A DNA stretch of 64,000 nt, from NCBI GenBank assembly GCA_020086605.1, contig JACBWW010000007.1:19661752-19725751 (forward strand). The letters are read 5' to 3'. Origin of the DNA: Lanius collurio. Its lineage: Eukaryota > Chordata > Aves > Passeriformes > Laniidae. The notes beneath the pieces were generated by a model that was not told the DNA's origin, did no database searches, and saw nothing but the letters and a program-made list of their open reading frames with translations. This document shows positions 1-12,654 of this stretch, piece by piece (positions within the stretch are counted from its first letter, which is position 1; every line of letters begins with the position of its first letter). A program made the translations under genes and the position numbers.

Positions 1-1522
1 AAAGTCATGGTGGATACTAAAATTATCAGCATGAAGACTTCTGTTTGCTCATTTTCACCTGGAAGATTAGCTGTTCTCATTCCGATCTGTTTCTGTGTGT
101 TTTAGTGCACAAACTATAAAGCAGAATTTAGCTTAGAGATAATGAAAACCTGAACAATTTTATCTAGGCTTACATCAAAAGAGAATCAGGCAGAAAGAAG
201 TATCTGTGTTCTTGTACACACTTCTGTTGAACATCAAGACCCAAAGCTAAATACCTCCCTCTCTTGTTGTACAATTATAGGAGGATTCCTCCTTAAAGTG
301 TTGCAAGCATTCACTTTTCTGACCAGCAGTGCTTGTCACTTGGAATGCCTGTTTCCATCAAATCACATCAGTCAGCAACATCAGAAACTGCAGAACATGA
401 AAATAAGATGCAAGCCAAGTGCAAAACATGCTGTGGTATCCTCTGACTGGAGAGGAAACTGAGCACTCCATGGGATTCCAAAGATGAAGTTCTTTCACAG
501 ATTGACTCATATCATTTACATATGGACACACTGATTGATCTTGTATGATCAAGACATTCCTCTGAAATGCATCCAAATAAAAAGCAGGGGAGCATGCATT
601 CTTCTGCCAAGTCAGAGATGCATTTTTTTGAACTGAACAAGGCTTAAATCAAACCAATATATTGCTCCTTTGTTATGCTTCAAACTCACAGTAAATTATT
701 TTTAATGGAAATATCCCCCTCCCCCATCCCCTTGAGTCTAAAGTAATTTTGTCTTAAATGGCTGAATACTTCTGGAATATGTGTTTCCCAATTGCACGCA
801 ACATAAATTTAACCCTCTTGTATCACAAAAAAGGCCCAAAGAACAGCCCACCCTCCCCCACAAAACAAAACAAAAAACAAACAAAAAAAAACCCTGAAAA
901 AGATTAAATCCTAAATATTTAAATTTAGGATGTGCTACATTTATAAGCAATAGATAATTGCCTTCTTTTGCATTCATCCTATACACTGAATGCGATTGTC
1001 ATCCTGTAGAGAAAACTGTAAAGGGTATCCAAATAATCAGTGCTCATAATCTGATGCATTATCACAAGAAAGGGAGTTAACACTGCAGCTGTAAATCCAG
1101 CTGTAAATCCAGCAATTCCTTTGAATTACAGTCACTAACTTTGCAATTTGATATTTCTTATGCATTCTTTTTGTTTTTTTCAGTCTCCCAGGTTGCATTT
1201 CTTTTGTAACCTGAAGTTTGAGACAAACAAACTCTCTGGGCAGTGCCAACAGTTGTCCCTCCCCTGTTATCAACCATGGATAGAGACTGAGGAGCTCTGA
1301 GCCCTCCCCACAGCCCCTGGAGCTGGCAAGAAGCAGCTGTTCAATTTGCAGAGGAAACTCTACAGGCCAGACAGATTGCAGGGAGTGATCAAGGTGACAA
1401 GGCTCCACAGTGCAAATAGTATTGCTGTATGGTGAGGGAAAAAATACTATGGTCTTCAGCTTCATTAAGTTCTCAACTTCCAGACATAAGGAATCACAAA
1501 AATTTCAAGACACTGCTGTTAC
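1..1522 (-). other. MYO16 intron, downstream part (continues past left edge)
   Basis: No exon is visible here. An A/C-rich low-complexity patch lies at about 850-895. A moderately GC-rich stretch at 1190-1420 contains a 142-codon minus-strand open frame with no recognisable domain. A tandem 12-base repeat sits at about 1086-1108. Confidence 0.75.
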
Positions 1523-1673
1523 CTGCTCAAGTTTGGTTGTGTTGTTCACAGTGACATTTTCAGATGCACTGTCTTGAGACTGCTGCTTGCACAAGCCTTT
1601 AGCTGCATCTTTGAACATGGTATCTTTCTCCAGCAAACTGTCTTGCTTGGCAATTGGTAAAGCCAGGGGATTG
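1523..1673 (-). CDS. MYO16: MYO16 exon, linker before the motor domain (most 3' exon in window)
   Basis: This 151-nt exon completes the leucine codon begun in the previous exon and encodes 50 residues: [20 protein letters not shown], then [20 protein letters not shown], then [10 protein letters not shown]. It is the serine/glutamine-rich linker just before the myosin motor. The word [12 protein letters not shown] and the [10 protein letters not shown] segment match known MYO16, while the last 12 residues look faster evolving. The acceptor is TTCTCTTTGTAG and the donor CAG|GTAACA, ending in phase 0. The next exon, which should begin the motor domain, lies beyond the left edge. Confidence 0.93.
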
Positions 1674-4600
1674 CTACAAAGAGAATCAATAAAGCAATTA
1701 GACTCCTGCTGAAGATGACAGACAATCAAATGTGGACAGCACAAGCACAGAACTGGGATACAACTCAGGGCTGAAACACAAGATTCTGGTCCAAATACTA
1801 AAAAGAAATTGATGAGAAATAAACTGTTCACATAGGCTAGTCTGTTCCCAAAGACACAGAGTAATATATTTTGATTTAAAATACACCTTTATGCATGTAT
1901 TTACTGAAGCAGAATTGAGCAAGCCAAAGAGAATATGCATGAGTCTGCTTTTAACAGCACTAGGCTGGAAAATCAATAGCCAATTTTGCAACTGAATTTA
2001 AAAAGCACAGTTAAACTACACAATACTATTTTGAAATATAGTATGTTTTAACATTAAAAAAACAGATATTGCCATTGCAGTTATTAAAATTAAATCCCAC
2101 CACTTTTTTAGCTTACTTTTAATCGGGAAACATTCAAGATACATTTTATGACCAGAAGCTGCTGTGAATTTGTGCTAAGGTAAAAATAAACAAACAAAAA
2201 AACCAAACAAGCAAATAGCAGACTCTTGAAATTACTCCAACAATATGCAATACTCTTCATCCACATAGAAGTTAAACCTATTCTTACACACATGGAGTTG
2301 TCTTCCCTATTGACAGTTCAGACTATATGACACTTTTGACAAACAACAATGCCAAAATCTTGGATCATTTTTCAGAGTTGTACATCCAAGTAATTAATGA
2401 GGAATCAGCCACAAACATCTTAAAAAATAATCGTCTGGATTCTGACAGTGCAAATGAGACAAACTCATGGAGTGTACATCAGCTCCTTGCCAAAATGTGT
2501 ACATAATTTCTTTGAAAGGAAATGTGGACTCAATATGGGAATGTAGGAATAGTTCATTCCACTATGGAATAAAGCCCAAGCTTATTAAAAAAAATCTCAT
2601 ATTTACTCTTAGTTACTTGTGTTTAATCACTGATTATTAAAAAAGCCACGATTATACAGACAGTTATCTCAAATGAATACTTATAGCTAGCACTGCTAGC
2701 AACTCGGAATGAGAACTGCTCTCGGAAACAGTACTGAAATACACACAATTTTAGAAACAAAGGATAAAGCACCTTCTAGGCACACTTCATGGAAAGAAAA
2801 AGACAAAGTATTTGAATAAAAGACAGACAAACAAACCTTTTCTTTTGATGAAACTATCAGTCTGCAAATTTTGGAAGAATTAGTTTAAACATATTATAGT
2901 GAAATATATTTTTTTTTGCCTCAAGATGTTTCCCTTCAGACACTTACATGTAAAACATCTAGAAGAACATTTGTGAAAATAAAAATTTCTATTTATTGCT
3001 CTGATTCACCTTAGATTATTTTGTGATAAATTTACCAAATGTCACATGGACAAAAGTTCCACCCCTCCTCCCCCTCCTTTTTTTTTTTGTTTGAACTGCA
3101 GAACAGAACTTGGCAATTAGAATAAGACATATCAGTGATTAGACTGTAGAAGAGATTAAATTTACACCTTTGACACAAACATAAATGACTAACATTAATT
3201 CTCACTTTACCCAAATTCAGATTTGAACAAAACATAATATATAATTTTCTTTCTGAGTAGCCTTTTGCTGCTGTCCAAAAGTGCTTTAATCTTACCTTCT
3301 TCTTAATTAACTTATTTAACCACAGACAAACAGAATAAAGATTTAAAGAAAAGCATAGGCCAAATTAAAGCATTTTATATCTTTCTTAATATTCATGTGA
3401 TGTTTCTTTTAAATGGTGAAGATCCAGGATTGTTTTATTGGGAAGTTGAACCTTACCCATTTAATCTTAGCCCTTTTGTGGTAACTACACAACATGCATT
3501 AGAAATACTTCTTAAAATTCAGCTATAAACTCCTCACAGCAAAATAAACCTTTCAGATGTCACAAAAGAGAGGTGGTTGCAAATTGTAGCAAAGTGTGGG
3601 GGAAAATGGGTGCCTACTCTTTAGACAGATGAATTTTGAACTTCAGAGGACAATAATAACATAATTTAACAGGAACATTTCATGTACTGATGTACACAAG
3701 AATAGCCTATAAATTACACTCATTTATGAGATATTAATAGGACATCATATGATGGAAATTATGACATATAATTCATATTAACACAAGAAAGTGAATGAAT
3801 CTGTGAATGAAAAAATGTTTTAAAATTAATCCAACGGTTCAGTCTGACTCAGGTTCAAGAAGACACTGTGAAAAATAAACCAAAATAAAATGTTTCCAGA
3901 AAACACTGGCTTTTTAGAAAAGTATTTCTATTAGTCACAAGATAAGTCAAATAATGTCTCTGAAAGCTCAGCTATAGGACAGTGCAAGGGAAGATTTAAT
4001 GTTAATGTAGGCAAGTAGATTAGCATGAACTGTCTTTCATGAAAATTACTGGATAATTACTGGATAATTAATAGATAATTAACCACAAAGGGAGACTTAT
4101 GCCAAAATAATGGTGCATAGAAGACAGGAAGAAGTGTTATCTAGGGTAATCTTATTGAATCTGGTAGGATTTTCTACCTGCCTATGTGACTGGAAAAAAT
4201 ATTCAATGCTATGTGGAGGAACACTGATTTTATTTTTATTCTAAGAAGCCCTCAATATGGAATTAATTTGAAGTATTGCATATTTTTATCGGACTTTTTT
4301 TTAGATAAATTGAGATAGTTTTTTATAAGTTACCATCCTCTACCATGTCATTTAAAAAGAAAAAAAAAATCATATGAAAAATTGAGAGTTGACAATCAAA
4401 TTATTGGAAATTTTATCATCAATATTGGAAGCACTTGAGCACCTTCTAATTTGATAGAGATAATTACATCAGGGCAGAATCTGCAATAATATTTTCATGG
4501 GCCCTTTAAGCTTATAGCTTTTGTTGGAGAAAATTTCTGTAATCCTTCCGCAGGCAATTCTGAGATGCTTCGAACAATTTCTAAGCCAGTTGACACCTGT

Positions 4601-4778
4601 AAAGTGCATAATCTCTGAAATTTCAGGCTAAAAAAGAATTAAAGTTACATGAAAGAAACTTCAGAATAGATTAAACATTAGAAGAGTGTTTGAAAACACT
4701 AGAATAATTGAAAGGCAAGTACTACATAAATGGTTACATGGAAATGCTATGTAAGAAAAATTGAATCTCTTTTCTGTT

Positions 4779-4799
4779 TGTTTTTTTTTTTTTTTTTTT
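4779..4799 (+). repeat. Poly(T) tract
   Basis: About 20 consecutive T following TGTTTG, in the 6.9 kb intron. Confidence 0.9.
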
Positions 4800-5304
4800 G
4801 AACACATCTAGTTCTATTTTATTTCACATTCTTGTGCTGATTTTGGAACACATCCATTACTACAATTAAGATTAACTTAAATATGCATTGTTAGCATTAC
4901 TTTGAAAGAACGTTCTTAATCTTTGAGTATTTATCAGTACCTAGATGACTGCACTATCCATGTATTAAAGGACTTTCACCACGGAAAGTTCTACAGGCAC
5001 ACGTACTGAAGTAGAAGAAGTATGGTGGTCATTGCAGCCATAGCATGAGCCTAAAGTCACTTTTAGACAGGTATGGCAAATTTAATGTTCTGAACTGTAA
5101 GCTATGTCAATTAATGTATTCTGTACTGGGATTTTTGCCAGTGGAGTAAAAAATTTTGTTCTGATTGTACCATTGGAATTAAAACTGGCAAAACTCTCCA
5201 GCATAGCCCTTAGGTTTGCTGCAATGGTCAATCTTCAAGTAACTTCATGACATACTTAAAATTCTGTCTTTTAGCTAATTTACTTGGTCAATTATGACCA
5301 AGGA

Positions 5305-5480
5305 ACTATTCTGGAGCAGGTATGGACTCAAAGGTGCTGCAGCTTGTGGAGGGCCTGTGCAAGGCACAAGAAAAGAACAAGACAAGAGGAGTGACAGAGA
5401 GAAGTAACTGCAGCTCTGCCCTGTGCCACCCACACCTCACTGATAAGACTGAGGGCAATGAAGAAAACCAGGTTTTCTTG
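5305..5480 (+). repeat. Possible ERVL-type LTR remnant
   Basis: The block opens with CTGGAGCAGGT and continues with a GTGGAGGGCCTGTGCA stretch and a purine-rich AAGAAAAGAACAAGACAAGAGG segment, in the same general order as the better preserved LTR at 35785-36275 (which has CACTGGAGCAG followed by an AAGTGTGAAGAAGAAAAGG-like stretch). It lacks the diagnostic 3' end. It may be an old fragment of the same family, or only a similar GC-rich repeat. Confidence 0.35.
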
Positions 5481-6334
5481 GCAACAGCATATTTCAAATA
5501 TACTAACTGTTAAATTTTTTTTCCTCTACCTGAGTAGAGGCTGACTTTCAATTCACCTCTTCACAGTGTTATTCCAGAAATCAATGCTGTAATTTAAATT
5601 TGAACCAGCAAAATTAGGTTTGCTGACAAAACACATGCTATTTATAATTGTTTGGTCATTGTTTTGGAGTCTGCTTTTGAATACTGTTTTCTTCTGAGAA
5701 ATGGCCACAAAGCAATATGGCCACAAAATAAAATTACTAGGAACTATTGTAAAACTTACCACCTCAGATTAAACATACTTTCTTACATCAGAAGAGTTGA
5801 TGAAGAATGGATGCAATAAAGACTAAAGCAAGGCTACATCTGGCTTATTATTGTGCACTACTCTTTAGCACTAAAAAATTGGTTTGGTACACAAGAACAC
5901 AGATATTTATCTCCAACCTAGCATATTACACATCTCTCTACAGACTCTTTTAACAGAGCAAGAAGGATGAAACTCTTTGTTTTCAATATTAGCCATTGGA
6001 AAAAAATTGTTGAAACCAGTCATCTAGGCTGCCTCTCTAACAGGCAGCAGGAATCCACTATGCAGGATAATTCACTACATCTTAAGAATATGTCTACTAT
6101 CATTTGGGATAATAACTCTGCAAGGTTTTGGGTTTCACAATTACAAGCATGATAGTAAGAGCTAACTAGCTTTGAGTTGATACCTGATCTTCAGCCACTA
6201 TAAGATTAGAGGATTTCTATGTAACATGGAACTCTGTGTGGTATAGTTCACCAAATTTTTTTCATTATCAGTAGTGATACCTTAGACATTCATGGGCAAA
6301 ATACACCAATACTTTTGCCTTCCAAGAACACTCT

Positions 6335-6650
6335 CATCTCAGAATAACTGGCTGGGCAGCTGATACTCTCCTGCACTGAGAGCAGACCCCCCAGATGGAC
6401 AGTACAAAGCTCTGGCTGATGAAGTCTCTAAACCTAAGACTGCCAAAAGTCTCAAGAACGTGCTGAAGTGGCATTCCTTCAAGCCTACCATATCCTAATA
6501 ATGGCCCCTGGGCTATGTGCAAAGGACCAGTGCCAAAGTCAGTGCACAGAGCTGAACAGGGCTTTGGTTTCACCTGGTGCTGTGCTCTCAGCTGGCACCA
6601 CAAACTAGATGCAGTCCTACACTGGGATCCAGTTGCCAACAGAAGCTAAA
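6335..6650. other. Unidentified GC-richer block
   Basis: This block is clearly richer in G and C than its surroundings and contains a 101-codon minus-strand open frame. No domain, LTR end or CR1 motif is recognised. It could be an old interspersed repeat or a conserved non-coding element. Confidence 0.3.
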
Positions 6651-8327
6651 CTCATCTCAATTCCACCCATAAGTCAATTTTCTTGGTTTTCCCATTCAGT
6701 GGACTTTGCTCTTCCAAAACTTCCGGTGAAGCTTATTATTCATGGCAGGTCTGTACTATTGTCACATAAAGGGTCACTGTAGAGAAAACCCTCAAAAATT
6801 AGCTATTGTAATCTATGTATTACAGGAAGGAAAGAGTAGAGAAAAAATATTTTCAGACCACTTCAACTTTGTGCAAGTCATGTGTTCCAAAGGTTAATGG
6901 GTGTTAGCACTAAAACCAGTATGCAGTACAATATGTGCACCACAGTACAGACTGCCAGAATATAAAACACATGGAAATGCATCATCTACATGCAAGAATA
7001 ATGAAAAAGTTTTTAAAGTCTCTAAAATTTTATGAATAATTTTTTCTAGGCATCATTACATAGCTACAAGAGTGAACTACCTTCTACTTCTGGTATTACA
7101 ATATATCCATTATTAAAAATAAAATTTTTATTTACATTTGAGAATCTAAAGGCTTTGTTTCATGACCCAAAATTAAAAATTTTCATTTAAAAGATAGTTG
7201 AAGGTCACACAAACTTCAGGAGTATGATTTAAATTATTGAAACAGTGGGTTAGACTAGAGGATTTATTTAATAAGGAATTAACAAGCATGAAAAATCAGT
7301 AATTTCATAAGCATTAGTATCATATATGCAGCCACATAATGACTACAAATCATGAAGCAGAAACAACACACTGTTTACCATCCATGAAATATGCAAACTT
7401 TACTAAATATAAATACATCCAATGCAATTCTCAGTTTAACAGATTGATGATTTCACGACAGTTACTCACCTCTTCCAAATTTTAATGTATCTAAACACAT
7501 TCTGCCAACCATAAATTATAACTATTATGAAATGGAAGTATATATATCTTATCTGTCTCTTATTAGGAGGTTTTATTTATTGTTTTCCACACACACTCTT
7601 CGCTGATTACTACAGAAAAATGAATGTCAGTGTTTTGCAAGCTTATGCAACCAACTTCAAATATACAACAACTGCACATTGCATAAAAAACATTATTTGT
7701 AGCTTTTATCATTCCCTGGATCACAGTACCTGGAAACAAGAATTTGAAGTATCAGTATGTCACGTACTACCATAAAACAGCCAATACTGCTTCATACCTA
7801 TTTTACATCTCTTTTCACATACCCATGGCAGTCTTGTTTTAAGATTCACAAGGAAATACAAAAGTATCAAATTTTACAATTTAAGACACAAATTGACTCT
7901 TCAATACTGAGTTTTAAGTCCACACTACTAAATGTTACTTAATTCCACTTGAATTTTAAGCAGCACAAATCTAAATATAAATTTCTAAATATAATTTTGA
8001 CCAGTATAATTTCATCTGCAATGACATATCTAATTTTTCTTTTTCAGGACTTCTCCTTGCTTCTCTCATAGGCAGTGGTAGTTTTACTTACACTATACAC
8101 ATCTACCTTAACAAAAGGATGTTCGAGTCTACGGTATTGACCTTTAATAATTCTGCTTAGGCAAACCCAGATAATTTTTAATGAAAATTAGAATAATATA
8201 TTTTATTATTCAAAATCTATAATTATAAAACTAAGACTGACAAAAAAGATATGAGAGATAAAAATGCAAATGATGATTCAGGAGATTTCCAAAAGGAAAT
8301 GGTTACTGGACCCATCAAATCACACAA

Positions 8328-8462
8328 AATCATGGAATAGCTGGGGGTGGAAGGGACTTCCTAGAGAGCACCTGGTCCAATCATCCTGCTCAAGCTGGGA
8401 CATCTAAAGACAGTTGCCCAGGACCACATCCAGATGGGATTTGAATATCTCCAAGGACACAC
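8328..8462 (-). mobile_element. CR1 LINE fragment, 3' end
   Basis: Read on the plus strand this is the complement of a CR1 3' end: AATCATGGAATAGCTGGGGG, then TGGAAGGGACTT, a TGGTCCAATCATCCTGCTCAAGC-like segment, GTTGCCCAGGACCACATCCAG and TTTGAATATCTCCAAGGA. These are the standard words of avian CR1 3' regions. It is 5'-truncated, as almost all CR1 copies are, and diverged. It sits close to the MYO16 exon at 8550-8703. Confidence 0.85.
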
Positions 8463-8549
8463 AGCTAAGATTCACAGATTGAGAGATATGGTTCAAATGA
8501 TAATCTGGCTTCAGTGGATTGCTCCATAACAACACCCGCACTTACTTAC

Positions 8550-8703
8550 AGTTTATTGGAAATTGTGGGCAAATCATGGATTATCTCTTCATATGGCTCT
8601 TCTTGAGATAAAGTAGAAACAGCTAGAGGGTCTTTCTTTTTTTCCTCCCAAACAATTTCAGCCTTCAGAAGCATTTCCTCAATAAAATCAGAAGCTGCAA
8701 CAT
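8550..8703 (-). CDS. MYO16: MYO16 exon, post-ankyrin acidic linker
   Basis: This 154-nt exon completes the split aspartate codon and reads [20 protein letters not shown], then [20 protein letters not shown] and [10 protein letters not shown], ending with two bases of a leucine codon. The first third is the capping helix of the ankyrin array ([12 protein letters not shown]). The rest is a charged, probably extended linker with an [12 protein letters not shown] stretch that is strongly conserved in MYO16. The acceptor is AATGTCTTAG and the donor CT|GTAAGTAAG. The alternative donor four bases further downstream would read through a TAA, which supports the chosen donor. A CR1 3' end starts within about 90 bases on the intron side of the donor (8328-8462). 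Confidence 0.94.
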
Positions 8704-10021
8704 CTAAGACATTGGAACACCAAGACATTAGACAAGAAAATGGTGCAGAAAAGCTCCTTTGAATTAAAATCTCTAGATCAAATTAAGACTAAATATGTGG
8801 CTAGATAACATGAAAGGAATTGCTCAGATATTAATCATAAAATAATACTTGAAATTACTGGGAAAACAAAGGCAAAGTAAATTCAGTACAGACTTAAGTT
8901 GGCATCTGCAAAACCTCAAAACCATTCTTGTTGTGTAGTGAACCAAAGTATTCAATAATTCACAGGACTTCAGGAAAAACAATACAACCCTTTCAACACC
9001 TGATTTCTATAAAAATATGCACTTAAATCCATTCCAAATGTTTTATGTTTCTACAAACTAGATATATGTCTTATGCATACAGAAGTGTTGAAATCAGCCC
9101 TGTTTGCAGACCAGAAAAGACAGTTAACTCAACTATGGTAAATACATACTAAATGTGGCTAGCTAACTGTTTTGTTAGAATATCTGAGTTTGGTCCAAAT
9201 CTTTTTTTCACAAATGAAAACTGGCATGTATCTAACTCCAAACAACTCTTCTAAGGTTAAATGTCACGAAGTTCCCTGTGAATGTATTTGTAGGCAGTAC
9301 AGCACTTGAAGCATAGCATATTTTCTTTTATTATGCAAAGGAAATTTCACCCATAATCTGACAGAGAGTTCCTATTATCTACATTACCAAGTTCCATCTT
9401 AGTTTTATCCTAGCTATAGAAGGCTGAACAATGATGTGTTTCTTCTTTTCAACACTGCTAGCTAGCACTACTGACATTAGCTCTGCTCTGATCTCCGTGT
9501 CAGGCCAATTGATCTGAAGTTCCTTCCAACCTAATAGAGTCTGCAATTCTACTATCTTTAGAGCTAATGCCTCAGCTTCCTGCTGCTATCTGGTTTAAGA
9601 AGGTGCCTTCTGTGGTAAACAATGGCAGCTACACTTCAAAACTAGGTGTTGAATTTGTTTTCAGACAGCTGTAGAAATTCCAACTCAGTGTACGATAATA
9701 AGTTGAGACAGGAAGGAACTCAGTGAGAGGTCATCAAAAATGTGTAAAGGCAGCCACCACCAAGGCACAGAAGAACTCTCAAGTAAGAAACACAGCTAAA
9801 AATAAACAGGGAATGAAACAAGTGGAAGACCATGCTGGCATTTGATATGATATCCTGAGTTATCATGACTAGCAGTTTTCAGCAACGTATGTAAGCATGT
9901 ATACACATGTATGTGTGTGTAACTCTACACACTATATAAACTATATCTAAGAGAGCAGAAAGCAAAGAAAACAGTGTCACAATAGCTAATATACCCATTA
10001 TGTACATGGATTTTCACCTAC
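8704..10021 (-). other. MYO16 intron, 1.3 kb
   Basis: Short intron with no coding signal. A possible tiny CR1 3'-end remnant in plus orientation lies near 9505-9550. A short TG-rich patch is at about 9900-9920. Confidence 0.88.
9505..9550 (+). mobile_element. Possible CR1 3'-end remnant
   Basis: The words TCTGAAGTTCCTTCCAACCT and a following AATTCTA resemble the last 50 bases of a plus-strand CR1. The stretch is too short and diverged for certainty. Confidence 0.35.
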
Positions 10022-10097
10022 CTGAAGGCTTTTCATTATTGCAGTTAAGAAGATTGGGATTTGCCTGGTGCATCAAAAGGAGCTTCACAAGATTGGT
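10022..10097 (-). CDS. MYO16: MYO16 exon, last ankyrin repeat half
   Basis: This 76-nt exon encodes TNLVKLLLMHQANPNLLNCN followed by NEKPS and one base of the next codon. It completes the ankyrin repeat opened by [12 protein letters not shown] in the exon at 24405-24530: the second helix is NLVKLLLMHQANPNLLN. It is too short to appear as an open frame of 60 codons and was found by following the reading frame from the neighbouring exons. The acceptor is CATTTTAG and the donor CAG|GTAGGT. The aspartate codon is split G|AT with the exon at 8550-8703. Close match to remembered vertebrate MYO16 (TNLVKLLLMHQANPHLVNC in human, from memory). Confidence 0.93.
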
Positions 10098-10654
10098 CTA
10101 AAATGGGCAAAACCAGAGGTGTTTGAAATGGGAGAAGTCTGTCATTCAGTTTATTCCTTCCTTCCTGCACTATCTGAAATCATATGATAATCCAAAAGCA
10201 GTACCTCCCAACCCCCACCTTCTGCAGCTACTAAACACATTTCTATAAATCACGAGTGGCAGAGCAAAATAAAATTCTCATACAATTTCAGGGTACCCTC
10301 AGCATAACTGCTGCCCCAAAACCTCCCTCCACTCATGCATGTGTAAAGAAATTCACAGAGGAAAAACCTACCACTCCATCACCGCCTGTTAAGACTTAGA
10401 TCAAAAATATTTCTTCATGTCTAACTAACCTAACAACTGTGTGCCACCACTGTGAAAGGGGTCTGACTCACAGCCATCATCATAGAAGTAAATATATTCT
10501 CTGTTAGTAGTAGAAATTGGCACATTTATCTTATGTTTACCAAAGCATCTAATCTTCCACTAAAGTAACAATTATAGCACAGTAGGATAGGGTAGAGTCT
10601 AAAACAGATTTTTCACTTCCTGCAAGGAACTGTTTTTAGTGAGCTATTCCATGG

Positions 10655-10706
10655 CCAAGTCTCTAGAGATACTTTCCCATCAAAGTCTCTAGAGATACTT
10701 TCCTAT
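10655..10706. repeat. 26-bp tandem duplication (two copies)
   Basis: Two adjacent 26-base copies (10655-10680 and 10681-10706) share GTCTCTAGAGATACTTTCC and differ at two positions. The core TCTCTAGAGA is itself palindromic. Confidence 0.9.
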
Positions 10707-11915
10707 CAAAGGCTGCAGCAATGTCTATCCTGATAAGCTGGTTAGTCAGAAAGGGGTAAAAGGCTGCATAAGGAACAAAAAATACTTTTAGAATGTGATT
10801 ATAGAGCTCAACTAAATGAGAGAACTATATGCATTTTTTAATATATGCTAAAGCAAACAGAAGGTATAATAGAAGTGTAACCAACAGGATGAGAACAGGG
10901 GAAAAAAAGCTGTGAAGGAAAGAAAGGATTCTTCAGAGTAGAAGAGCAGACCTAGAGATAAATGAGACCTGAACTGGAAGACAGCTAAGAGAATGGACAA
11001 TAATTTGGCATAAACCCAAGTAATAAATAAATAAACAGGAAAGAAATCATTGCAATAAAAAAAAAAAAAAATTCGATATGGATTCAGTACACAGGAGGCA
11101 ACTTACTAGAAAAAGCCTTGATAATGAGAAATCCATTAAATGCAAAGAAAATACCAAGTTTCTAATCATAGAAAACCAAGAAAATATTGTTGCAAATTTC
11201 TGTAAAAATAAAAAGATCTTGGTCTCCTCAGATTTGTAATGCTGGATTTCTTTTCTTGCAGTAACAGCAGAAAATTCAGCAAACTCCAAGAAGTGGGGAA
11301 GCCGTAACAGCTTAATTTGCATATCCAATTAGTGCTGCTTTCTACTGAGAACTCACAAGACATGCAAAAATATATACATATATACATATTTTTTTTTATT
11401 TGTAAATAAAAAGGAAGATGCTTAGCTATAAAATTATTGCATAATCTCTGAAAAGTGGTAGTAGTTGTATCAAAGAAAGGAGATTTTAAATGCATTTTTA
11501 GTTTAGCAAAAATGCACAGCTTTTTGGGTTACCAAAGGTTTGGATTTATAGCACAAGAAATCCCATGCTCCAATATCAGTGTTTCTTGCTGCCAATGAAA
11601 TATCTCCTGCTGGGACTCCTTGATGCATGTCACAAGGACTAAGGTATTCAGGTCACTGACAATTCCAATAACCTGCTTTTGGATACACAACTCTCTGCAT
11701 TGGAATTTGCCTCATTCAGTAATGTTTTAGAGGGACTATTTTAAAATACAATTGCCATATCTAACAGTAGAAATATTTGTAGAATAATTACAGCAAATTA
11801 CCACTAAGCAAAGGTATTTCAATTGCAGTTACAAATAACAAACATGTGACTATGTCAAGAAATAACATAATATCTAATGAATTATTGCAGAACCTATGAA
11901 TAAAATTAGTGTGTC

Positions 11916-11941
11916 TATATATAAATATATATATATATATT
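11916..11941. repeat. (AT)n microsatellite
   Basis: Alternating A/T run with one interruption. Confidence 0.9.
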
Positions 11942-12654
11942 CTCCTATTCTTCCAGTGTAGTCTTTGACAATTCATGTAATTTAAAAAAAAAATAGACAG
12001 TGTCGTGACTCATTGGGAAGAAAATGCCACAGTAATGGCAGTTATTTAAAATATCTGCTTATAAAATATTATTTGTCCTGCTTCTCCTTTTATACCCTTA
12101 ATTGTTTGTTCAGTACCTTTTGACAGAACACCAGGAAACATCTTAGACCTTATTTTTTTCCTTTTAGATCTTGCCTTCAAATACCCTCCTTCCCAAAATA
12201 CAGTATTGGTTACCTTTTCTGTATTAATAAAGCATGTCTGTCTCTATTTTCCTGGTATTCTGCTCAAATTGCATTTTTTTTACCTCTCTCTGACATCTCT
12301 TACTGAATACCTTACCCTTTGACTGTTGAGAAAGGTACTGCAAAGAATATTTTCCTGTCTCACACTTTAATCTGAAATTCCTACCTTTTATATTCCCTGG
12401 CTCCTTCTTTCCTCACCAAGCCAGAAGATACTTGCCCTCATTTTTAAAGGACTTCATAGACTCTCTATGCTTTATGTATTCCCACTCATTCAGCATTCAT
12501 GCTCCAGCTCCCACTGCACATTGGGCTGTGACTTTGGCCATCACTAACACATTTTAAGATACCTTTGTCTGTACTACTTCTAGGCTGTACCTTATACTAG
12601 TGAGGAAGTCTTGAAAGTATTGGCAAAGCTACATTGAGAACATTCATTCACAAC

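Larger units (their letters stand above)
1674..8549 (-). other. MYO16 intron, 6.9 kb
   Basis: Mostly AT-rich unique sequence without coding signal. It holds a possible LTR relic near 5305-5480, an unidentified GC-richer block at 6335-6650, a T20-class homopolymer at about 4779-4799, and a CR1 3' end at 8328-8462. Confidence 0.85.

Noticed and set aside
1037..1465. 142-codon minus-strand open frame
   Set aside because: No domain, repetitive WIYSWIYSC part from a tandem 12-base repeat, no fit to the MYO16 frame or to splice sites.
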